Of a stretch of DNA of 64,000 bases, positions 58,558 to 64,000 are shown in pieces. Position 1 is the stretch's first letter; each line of letters starts with the position of its first letter. The notes under the pieces were generated by a model. It ran no database searches. It was not told the DNA's origin and worked only from the letters and a program-made list of their open reading frames with translations. Made by a program: the position numbers and the translations under genes. Source of the DNA: DAHUYF01 sp963789275 (lineage in GTDB: Bacteria; Pseudomonadota; Alphaproteobacteria; ATCC43930; CGMCC-115725); assembly GCA_963789275.1 (NCBI GenBank), contig CAWBKF010000014.1:1-64000 (forward strand). Reading direction: 5' to 3'.

Positions 58558-59319
58558 ATGGAGCTCAAGGGGCAAACGGCGCTGGTCACCGGCGGCGGAT
58601 CGGGATTGGGCGCGGCCACGGCGCGGGCGCTGGCCAAGGCGGGCGCCAAGGTCGCCGTGCTCGACATCAACGAGGAGAACGCCAAGAAGGTGGCGGCCGA
58701 GATCGGCGGCATCGCGCTGCGCTGCGACGTCGCCGATGCCAAGAGCGGCGAGGAGGCGGTGGCCAAGGCGCGCGCGGCGCAGGGGGCGGCGCGCCTCCTG
58801 ATCAATTGCGCCGGCATCGGCATCGGCGCGCGCATCGTCGGCCGCGACGGGCCGCATCCGCTCGACCAGTTCAGCCGCGTCATCAACGTCAACCTGATCG
58901 GCAGCTTCAACATGATGCGGCTCGCGGCCGCCGACATGCAGAAGCTGGAGCCGCTGGAGGAAGGCGAGCGCGGCGTCATCATCTCCACCGCCTCGGTCGC
59001 GGCCTTCGAGGGCCAGATCGGCCAGGCGGCCTATTCCGCCTCGAAGGGCGGCATCGTCGCGCTGACCTTGCCGGCGGCGCGCGAATTCGCGCCGGCGGGC
59101 ATCCGCGTCAACACCATCGCGCCCGGCCTCTTCGCGACGCCGCTGATGGCGAGCCTGCCGCCGCAGGTGCAGGAGAGCCTCGGCAAATCGGTGCCGTTCC
59201 CGCAGCGCCTCGGCCGGCCCGAGGAATATGCGCGACTGGTGCTCGACATCATCGCCAACCCGATGATCAACGGCGAGACCATCCGCCTCGACGGCGCGCT
59301 CAGGATGCAGCCGAAATAG
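58558..59319 (+). CDS. short-chain dehydrogenase, 3-hydroxyacyl-CoA dehydrogenase (HSD10) type
   Basis: A 253-residue SDR. TGGGSGLGAATARALAKAGA at about 12-31 binds NAD. NCAGIGIGARIVGRDGPH, SFNMMRLAAADM and IISTASVAAFEGQIGQAAY give Ser and Tyr with Lys in YSASKGG. The APGLFATPLMASLP block is typical of type-2 3-hydroxyacyl-CoA/2-methyl-3-hydroxybutyryl-CoA dehydrogenases. With scoAB next to it, a role in short-chain or branched acyl-CoA and ketone-body use is likely. ATG 58558 has AAGGAGG upstream. Confidence 0.9.
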   Translation: MELKGQTALVTGGGSGLGAATARALAKAGAKVAVLDINEENAKKVAAEIGGIALRCDVADAKSGEEAVAKARAAQGAARLLINCAGIGIGARIVGRDGPHPLDQFSRVINVNLIGSFNMMRLAAADMQKLEPLEEGERGVIISTASVAAFEGQIGQAAYSASKGGIVALTLPAAREFAPAGIRVNTIAPGLFATPLMASLPPQVQESLGKSVPFPQRLGRPEEYARLVLDIIANPMINGETIRLDGALRMQPK

Positions 59320-59324
59320 CCGCG

Positions 59325-59639
59325 CTAGCGCGAACGCTCCTTGTCGCGGGGCGGCGCGAGCGCGTCGATCGCGTGGGCAAGGCGCAGATCACGCTCCGAC
59401 AGTCCGCCGGCATCGTGGCTGGTGAGGATGATCTCGACGCGGTTGAAGACGTTGAACCATTCGGGATGATGATCCATCCTCTCGGCGATCAGCGCCACCT
59501 GGCTCATGAAGCCCCAGGCCTCGACAAAGGTGCCGAAGTGATAGGTCTTGCGGATGGCGTCGCGGTCCTCGACCTCGGACCAGCCATGGAGCTCCTTGAT
59601 CGCGACCTTGCGCGCCGCGCCGACCAGACGCTCGACCAT
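59325..59639 (-). CDS. phhB: pterin-4a-carbinolamine dehydratase
   Basis: A 104-residue PCD/DCoH-family protein. The active-site block ERMDHHPEWFNVFNRVEI holds the two adjacent His, followed by LTSHDAGGLSERDLRLA. It recycles the carbinolamine formed by aromatic amino acid hydroxylases, or acts in cofactor metabolism where none is present. ATG 59639 has GGAGG six bases upstream. No hydroxylase gene is in the window. Convergent with the SDR gene, five bases apart. Confidence 0.9.
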   Translation of the reverse strand: MVERLVGAARKVAIKELHGWSEVEDRDAIRKTYHFGTFVEAWGFMSQVALIAERMDHHPEWFNVFNRVEIILTSHDAGGLSERDLRLAHAIDALAPPRDKERSR

Positions 59640-59704
59640 GCCTCGCCTCCCCGACTGAGCCCTGCTCACGGAGAAGTGGCGGGTCGGAAGCGGGATATCA
59701 AGCG

Positions 59705-60100
59705 GTGAGCGCGCCGGCGCTGCCGCCGAGCTTCGGCGATCTCGAGGCGATGGCCGAGCGCGCGCTCGGCGATATCCCGGCGGAGCTGAAGCGGCATCTC
59801 GGCCGCGTCGTCATCCGCATCGTCGAGTTCCCCGACGCCGAGACCGAAGCGGAGATGGGCCTCGAGAGCCCCTTCGACATCCTCGGCCTCTATCGCGGCG
59901 TGGCGCTGCCGCGCCAGAGCGTGATGGACCCGCGCGCCGAGCCCGAGCTGATCTTCCTCTACCGCCGGCCGATCCTCGATTACTGGTGCGAGACCGGCGA
60001 GGATCTCTACGCCGTGGTGCGCCATGTGCTGATCCACGAGATCGGCCACCATTTCGGCTTCAGCGACGAGGACATGGAGCGGATCGAGCAGGAGAGCTAG
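59705..60100 (+). CDS. zincin-like metallopeptidase (PF06262 type)
   Basis: A 131-residue protein of the small zincin family. The metal motif HEIGHHFGFSDEDM lies near residues 115-128, preceded by VRHVLI. Earlier blocks are IRIVEFPD and DILGLYRGVALP. Family members are predicted cytosolic zinc peptidases of unknown substrate, common in alphaproteobacteria and actinobacteria. GTG 59705 is the start. Convergent with the UDG-family gene, four bases of overlap. Confidence 0.85.
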   Translation: MSAPALPPSFGDLEAMAERALGDIPAELKRHLGRVVIRIVEFPDAETEAEMGLESPFDILGLYRGVALPRQSVMDPRAEPELIFLYRRPILDYWCETGEDLYAVVRHVLIHEIGHHFGFSDEDMERIEQES

Positions 60101-60702
60101 AGAAGCGCCTGCACGCGTTGCCGCAGTTCCGGCAGCACCTCGGCGGCGAACCAGGGATTCTGCTTCTCCCACGCGGTGGTGCGCCAGCTCGGATGCGGCA
60201 GCGGCAAGGCGGCCGGCAGAAAGTCGCGCCAGGCGCGCACCGTCTCGGTCATGCTTTTCTGCCGGCGGCCCTTCAGATAGTAATCGATGGCATAGGATCC
60301 CACGAGCAAGGTCAGCTCGATGGCGGGCCAGGCGGCAAGCAGGCGCGCATGCCAGAGCGGCGCGCATTCGGGCCTGGGCGGCAGGTCGCCGCCTGCCGCG
60401 TAGCGGCCGGGATAGCACAATCCCATCGGCAGGATGGCGATGCGGCGCTCGTCATAGAAGGTGTCGCGGTCGATGCCGAGCCAATCGCGCAGCCGGTCGC
60501 CGCTGCGGTCGTCGAAAGAAAGGCCGCTCGCATGCACCTTGGTGCCCGGCGCCTGGCTGGTGATGAGGAGCCGCGCCGAGGCGAGGCCGCGCAGCACCGG
60601 CCGCGGCCCCAGCGGCAGGTGCGGCGCGCACAGCGCGCAGCCGCGCACCTCGGCCATGAGGCGGTCGAAGCGGTCTTGCGGGAGCTCGGAGCGTGCGCGC
60701 AT
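60097..60702 (-). CDS. uracil-DNA glycosylase-family protein
   Basis: A UDG-superfamily protein, about 201 residues from ATG 60702. The early CALCAPHLPLGPRP with two Cys is followed by LLITSQAPGTKVHASGLSFDD (motif 1, GQAPG-like) and DRLRDWLGID. LPHPSWRTTAW is the late motif 2 region with His and Pro. Such stand-alone members may excise uracil or related bases, though several have unknown activity. The start is uncertain: an in-frame ATG lies at 60756 and a TTG at 60762, next to a 12-base palindrome; none has a clear ribosome site. Confidence 0.78.
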   Translation of the reverse strand: MRARSELPQDRFDRLMAEVRGCALCAPHLPLGPRPVLRGLASARLLITSQAPGTKVHASGLSFDDRSGDRLRDWLGIDRDTFYDERRIAILPMGLCYPGRYAAGGDLPPRPECAPLWHARLLAAWPAIELTLLVGSYAIDYYLKGRRQKSMTETVRAWRDFLPAALPLPHPSWRTTAWEKQNPWFAAEVLPELRQRVQALL

Positions 60703-60743
60703 GGGAGGAGAGAGCGCGGCTGCAAGCCGGCCCCCTACGCCGC

Positions 60744-60755
60744 TGGTGTACACCA
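60744..60755. promoter_or_regulatory. perfect 12-bp palindrome TGGTGTACACCA
   Basis: TGGTGTACACCA lies upstream of ATG 60702 of the UDG-family gene, next to an A-run. It resembles GntR/FadR-type operators (TGGT-N-ACCA). Inference only. Confidence 0.3.
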
Positions 60756-60838
60756 TTGACAAAAAAAATCAGCGTGCGTCGATGACGCAGGGAACGGCGA
60801 CCCCCTGATGATAAGCGCGCACCCCTCCGCCGCCAAGG

Positions 60839-61735
60839 CTAGGCGGCGGTGCCCTGGCGCTCGCGCTCGACCGAGTTGAGCTCGTCGGAGACGGTGGTGC
60901 GGTGCATGTCGCGGCGATAGCGTGTGTCGTCATAGGGCCGGCCGCGATGCATGGTGCAGCGATCGTCCCACATCACGAGATCGCCGACCGCCCAGCGATG
61001 GCGGTAGACGAAGCGCTCCTCGGTGGCGAAGGCGATGAGCTGCTCGATCAGCGCGCGGCCTTCCGCCAGCGGCCAGCCGATGACATGCGAGGCATGGGAG
61101 GCGAGATAGAGCGTCTTGCGGCCGGAGCCGGGATGGCGGCGCACGAGGAGCTGCGGCACCGGCGGCAGCGCGCGCGTGATCTCGTCGTTGAAGTCGGTGA
61201 AGCCGATCTGCGCGCGCGAGCGGAAGATGCTGTGCTCGACGACGAGGCCGTCGAGCGCGCGCTTCTTCTCGTCCGGCAGCGCGTCGTAGGCGGCGCGCAG
61301 ATCGGCGAATTCGGTCTCGCCGCCGCTCGGCGGGATCTCGCGCGCGGAAAGCAGCGAGCAGCGCGCCGGGACGAATTTGAAGGAGCTGTCGGTGTGCCAG
61401 AGCTGGTTGCCGCGGTTGAACAGCAGCCGCTTGTCCTCGGCCGACATGACGCGGCCCTCGGGATCGAGATTGGAGATGTCGGCGATCTCCGGCCGCGCGA
61501 GGCGCGCCTTCTTACTGCCGGCATAGTCGGGGCTGGTCTCGAGCGGGCCGAAATTGAGCGAGAAGGCGATCTGCTGCTCGTCGCTCAGCGGCTGGCCGGG
61601 AAACACCAGCACGGCATGGCGGTTGAAGGCGGCGTCGATGGCGGCGAGCGCGTCGGGGGCGAGCGGTGCCGCGAGATCGACGCCGGTGATCTCGGCGCCG
61701 AGCTGCGGATGGAGCGGCCTGACCGCGATGCCCAT
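60839..61735 (-). CDS. TauD/TfdA-family 2-oxoglutarate dioxygenase
   Basis: A 298-residue non-haem iron dioxygenase. The metal set is His114 and Asp116 in LWHTDSSFKF and His263 in CTMHRGRPYD; Arg279 (DMHRTTV) binds 2-oxoglutarate. The block ARCSLLSAREIPPSGGETEF with DLRAAYDALP is close to the TfdA group (2,4-D dioxygenase, including the alpha type of Bradyrhizobium-like bacteria) rather than TauD. The real substrate may be another aryloxy or alkyl acid. ATG 61735 has GGGAGGG upstream. Divergent from the DUF3309 gene. Confidence 0.88.
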   Translation of the reverse strand: MGIAVRPLHPQLGAEITGVDLAAPLAPDALAAIDAAFNRHAVLVFPGQPLSDEQQIAFSLNFGPLETSPDYAGSKKARLARPEIADISNLDPEGRVMSAEDKRLLFNRGNQLWHTDSSFKFVPARCSLLSAREIPPSGGETEFADLRAAYDALPDEKKRALDGLVVEHSIFRSRAQIGFTDFNDEITRALPPVPQLLVRRHPGSGRKTLYLASHASHVIGWPLAEGRALIEQLIAFATEERFVYRHRWAVGDLVMWDDRCTMHRGRPYDDTRYRRDMHRTTVSDELNSVERERQGTAA

Positions 61736-61863
61736 GAAAACCCTCCCGCCCGGCTTTGACGGAAGTATGCCGCCGGCGCCGGCAGCGATCAATCCATTCC
61801 GCCGGAACGGCAATAGGCCGGCTGTTGTTTCATGAGACATGCGAATGCCATGGAGGAAACCCC

Positions 61864-62019
61864 GTGCTTGGCACAATTCTTCTGGTCATCCTGATCTTGC
61901 TGCTGGTCGGCGCCTTGCCGAGCTGGCCCTACAGCGGCGGCTGGGGCTATTACCCCAGCGGCGGGCTGGGCCTGGTGCTGATCATCGTCATCGTGCTGCT
62001 GGTGGCGGGACGAATATAG
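61864..62019 (+). CDS. DUF3309-family small membrane protein
   Basis: A 51-residue protein of two hydrophobic helices (TILLVILILLLVGALP and GLVLIIVIVLLVAG) around an SWPYSGGWGYYPSGG loop, the DUF3309 pattern widespread in alphaproteobacteria. Function unknown. GTG 61864 has GGAGGAA eight bases upstream. Confidence 0.88.
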   Translation: MLGTILLVILILLLVGALPSWPYSGGWGYYPSGGLGLVLIIVIVLLVAGRI

Positions 62020-62084
62020 CGGCGCTCAGCCGGCGATCGCGTCGGCGCGCGCGGCGCGATCGTGTGGCGCTTACTTTCGCCAAA

Positions 62085-62249
62085 TCACCGGGACCAGTGG
62101 TGCCCGATGACGTTCAGCAGGACATAGACGACGACCGCCATCCCCGGCGGCAGCAGGATGAGCCAGAGCCAGCGGCGGAACAGCAGCCCCGCCACGATGA
62201 CCAGAAAGCCGCACCCGACCACGGTGAGGTTGACCGATTCGAACTCCAT
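62085..62249 (-). CDS. small two-helix membrane protein
   Basis: A 54-residue protein, MEFESVNLTVVGCGFLVIVA onward, with two hydrophobic helices separated by RRW and ending HHWSR. No domain recognised. Two adjacent ATG codons (62252, 62249) could start it; no clear ribosome site. The convergent DUF3309 gene lies 65 bases away. The 268 bases upstream, to 62517, hold no gene I can support. Confidence 0.5.
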   Translation of the reverse strand: MEFESVNLTVVGCGFLVIVAGLLFRRWLWLILLPPGMAVVVYVLLNVIGHHWSR

Positions 62250-62517
62250 CATCCGAGCTTGGGCCGGCGCGGTTAATATCCCCTTGCAACGCGTGGAGCG
62301 GCGGCTGGCAGGCGCGGCGGCGGCGGCAGCGCGGTGAATTGGGCGATGTCGGCAAGACCGAGCCTCGGCCTCGATGGCGCCGATCTGCTGTGCCGCATCT
62401 TCGAAGCGGTACAACGCCTGAGGCCGGCGCCGCTCCCGCACGGCAGCTATGCCGGCGCTGGTGCCGGCGGCGATTTCGGCTAGACTTCGCACAAAGGATG
62501 CCGGAGGAGGAGCCAAA

Positions 62518-63135
62518 ATGATCGTCGAAATGCGGACATACCAGCTCAAGACGCGCAGCCAGCCCGAAGTCATCAAGCGCTTCGGCGAGGCGCTGCCGGC
62601 GCGGCTCAAATTCTCGCCGCTGGGGGGATTCTTCTCCACCGATGTCGGGCCGCTCAACCGCATCATCCATCTCTGGCCCTATGCCAATCTGGGCGAGCGC
62701 GAGCATATCCGCGCCGAGGCGGTGAAGTCGGGCGGCTGGCCGCCGAAGATCGGCGAGTTCATCGATACGATGGAAGCGAAGATCCTGCTCCCGGCGCCGT
62801 TCTCGCCGCCGCTGGAGCCGCGCCAGCTCGGCGGCATCTACGAGTTCCGCTCCTACATCTACAAGCCCGGCTCGATGCCGCAGGTGATCCGGAGCTGGAG
62901 CGAGGCGATCGGCGAGCGCGTCAAGCTGTCGCCGCTGGTCGGCGCGTGGTACAGCGAGCTCGGCCCGCTCAACCAATGGGTCCATGTCTGGGCCTACAAG
63001 GACGCCGGCGAGCGCCAGCGCATCCGCGAGGAAGCGGTGAAGCGCGGCATCTGGCCGCCCAAGGGCAGCGGCGAGCTGCTGGTGAGCCAGGAGAACCTGC
63101 TGGCGGTCCCGTCGAGCTTTTCGCCGCTGAGGTAG
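62518..63135 (+). CDS. two-domain NIPSNAP family protein
   Basis: A 205-residue protein made of two NIPSNAP domains. Each starts with an E-[MF]-R-[TS]-Y motif (VEMRTYQLKTRSQPEVIKRF and YEFRSYIYKPGSMPQVIRSW). Each ends with the matching Trp-rich helix (HLWPYANLGEREHIRAEAV; HVWAYKDAGERQRIREEAV). The domain is a dimeric alpha/beta-barrel type; bacterial roles are unclear. ATG 62518 has GGAGGAGGAG upstream. Confidence 0.88.
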   Translation: MIVEMRTYQLKTRSQPEVIKRFGEALPARLKFSPLGGFFSTDVGPLNRIIHLWPYANLGEREHIRAEAVKSGGWPPKIGEFIDTMEAKILLPAPFSPPLEPRQLGGIYEFRSYIYKPGSMPQVIRSWSEAIGERVKLSPLVGAWYSELGPLNQWVHVWAYKDAGERQRIREEAVKRGIWPPKGSGELLVSQENLLAVPSSFSPLR

Positions 63136-63195
63136 CGACGGACGATCAGCTGGACGCGCCGGACCGATCGCTCTTCTCCGTCTTCCTCACACATC

Positions 63196-63256
63196 GCCCC
63201 TCCCCCCTTGAGGGGGAGGTCGGCCGCGCTCGCGCGAGCGCGGCCGGGAGGGGGGT
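63196..63256. repeat. left inverted repeat flanking the DUF559 gene
   Basis: About 61 bases (CCCCTCCCCCCTTGAGGGGG then AGGTCGGCCGCG, ending GGCCGGGAGGGGGGT). It matches the reverse complement of 63617-63679 with a few differences. Each arm is itself palindromic. Confidence 0.75.
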
Positions 63257-63290
63257 AGCCGCACGCTCCGCGCCATGCCACGATCGCTCC

Positions 63291-63617
63291 ATGGCATCGT
63301 CGCTGGCGCGCAGATTGCGCACGGTCCCGACCGACGCAGAGATCCGGCTGTGGTCTCGCCTGCGCCGAAAGCAACTCGAGGGATTCCGCTTCCGGCGTCA
63401 GCATCCGATGGGGCGCTATGTCGTCGATTTCTTTTGTCCCGATGCGAGGCTGATCGTCGAAGTCGATGGCGGGCAGCACGCGGAGAGCGCAAGCGATGTC
63501 GTGCGCACACGCTGGCTCGAAGCGCAGGGCTATCGTGTCATCCGATTTTGGAACAACGACGTTCTGGCGAACACCGAGGGTGTGTTGCTGAGTATTCTTG
63601 ATGCGCTTCGCGCATGA
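63291..63617 (+). CDS. DUF559 (Vsr-like endonuclease) domain protein
   Basis: A 108-residue PD-(D/E)xK-like protein of the DUF559 group. It has RLRTVPTDAEIRLWSRLRRK, FRRQHPMGRYVVDFFCPDA (catalytic Asp region), IVEVDGGQHAES (Glu) and GYRVIRFWNNDVL. It is related to Vsr mismatch endonucleases and probably a DNA nicking enzyme, but no member of this short type has a settled role that I know. It lies between large inverted repeats (63196-63256 and 63617-63679) that begin at its stop codon, suggesting a mobile or selfish unit. ATG 63291 is the likely start. Confidence 0.85.
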   Translation: MASSLARRLRTVPTDAEIRLWSRLRRKQLEGFRFRRQHPMGRYVVDFFCPDARLIVEVDGGQHAESASDVVRTRWLEAQGYRVIRFWNNDVLANTEGVLLSILDALRA

Positions 63618-63679
63618 CCCCCCTCCCGGCCGCGCTCGTGCGCGGCCGACCTCCCCCTCAGGCCTCAGGGGGGAGGGGC
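63617..63679. repeat. right inverted repeat flanking the DUF559 gene
   Basis: Partner of 63196-63256 in opposite orientation: ACCCCCCTCCCGGCCGCGCT at the start, GGGGGGAGGGGC at the end. It overlaps the last base of the gene's stop codon. The next 115 bases hold no feature I can see. Confidence 0.75.
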
Positions 63680-63795
63680 TAAGCAGGATGCGTTCTGAGG
63701 GACGAAACTTCAGCCTTGGCGCGGGAGGGGTGTGGGGGGAGAATGGGTTGGCTCGGAGAATGCCGAGCGAAGGCCGGGAGCGCTTTCCGGTCGGG

Positions 63796-64000
63796 TCAGC
63801 CGGCGATGCCGTCGAGCCAGGCGGCGATCGCACGCTGAGCCAGCGGCGCCAGCGCTGGCGCCCAATGCTCGGATTCGGCGCGCAGCACCGGCACCGCGAG
63901 GCCGGGCGCACCGGCAAGCTCGCAGGCATGGCCGATATACCAGCGCTCGAGCTCAGGCGCACTGACCTCGAGATGGAATTGCAGCGCCAGGCCGTGGCGC
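63796..64000 (-). CDS. class I glutamine amidotransferase, C-terminal part
   Basis: A partial gene cut by the window end; only the last 67 codons are seen, ending at 63796. RHGLALQFHLEVSAPELERW carries the catalytic His of class I glutamine amidotransferases (GMP synthase-like group; QFHLEV in place of the more common QFHPE). It is followed by YIGHACELAGAPGLAVPVLR and a helical end with WLDGIAG. The acceptor is unknown. The start lies outside. Confidence 0.75.
   Translation of the reverse strand, partial: RHGLALQFHLEVSAPELERWYIGHACELAGAPGLAVPVLRAESEHWAPALAPLAQRAIAAWLDGIAG

Noticed and set aside
57645..59708. 687-codon plus-strand frame over scoA and the SDR
   Set aside because: It is antisense to scoA and out of frame with the real SDR gene at 58558-59319.

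Overview
The window is GC-rich, gene-dense bacterial DNA. The gene content points to an alphaproteobacterium: an alphaproteobacterial-type glycerol ABC transporter with its own GlpR/GlpD/GlpK, an IalB-family periplasmic protein, a DUF3309 mini-protein, succinyl-CoA:3-ketoacid CoA-transferase, a TfdA-like dioxygenase, and many GC-rich intergenic palindromes. I cannot name the genus.

Layout. 1-14 kb holds mixed single genes: hydrolases, a GNAT acetyltransferase, a quinone oxidoreductase, rlmN, an Lpp-like lipoprotein, an L,D-transpeptidase, a branched-chain-type periplasmic binding protein, arsC and an SGNH hydrolase with a TPR protein. Within it an IS701-type insertion sequence (2212-3735) sits in a DinB-family gene, flanked by a TTAG target duplication. 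14-26 kb is a glycerol-use region. On the minus strand are glpR, glpD, a TIGR02466-type 2OG-oxygenase-like gene and glpK. Diverging on the plus strand are glpS-T-P-Q-(DUF2160)-V, encoding a periplasmic glycerol importer, closed by a strong terminator. Glycerol is thus imported, phosphorylated by GlpK and oxidised by GlpD under DeoR-type control. 26-30 kb is a TetR gene diverging from a flavin monooxygenase/esterase/SDR trio that resembles mymA-lipR-sadH. 30-39 kb carries argG, an alcohol-dehydrogenase-like reductase, a luciferase-like monooxygenase, glyoxalase II, an M3 peptidase, a CBS-pair protein, a lipoprotein and a CinA-like gene.

39-54 kb is the most unusual part. Two giant paralogous proteins (about 1740 and 1771 aa, minus strand) consist almost entirely of an eight-residue motif, L-[TS]-x-x-[QE]-[ILV]-x-[AG]. 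The second contains eight nearly identical 573-bp (191-aa) higher-order repeats. Next to them, divergent or convergent, lie a SPINDLY/O-GlcNAc-transferase-type (GT41) glycosyltransferase, a TylF-type methyltransferase and a GT-A-type glycosyltransferase. The proposal that these Thr/Ser-rich proteins are substrates of the neighbouring glycosylation genes is inference.

54-64 kb holds tRNA-Ala(CGC), yggT, a DUF167 gene, folD, a glycine-zipper lipoprotein, scoAB with a divergent SDR, phhB, a zincin-type metallopeptidase, a UDG-family gene, a TfdA-like dioxygenase, small membrane proteins, a two-domain NIPSNAP protein, a DUF559 endonuclease-like gene between inverted repeats, and the C-terminal end of a glutamine amidotransferase.

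A quality warning applies to the whole window. At least ten otherwise conserved genes are broken by one-base indels. Nearly all are single-base insertions, and the first giant repeat gene has six. This looks more like residual sequencing error, typical of insertion-prone long reads, than true pseudogenisation. Coordinates for these genes are given across the frameshift.
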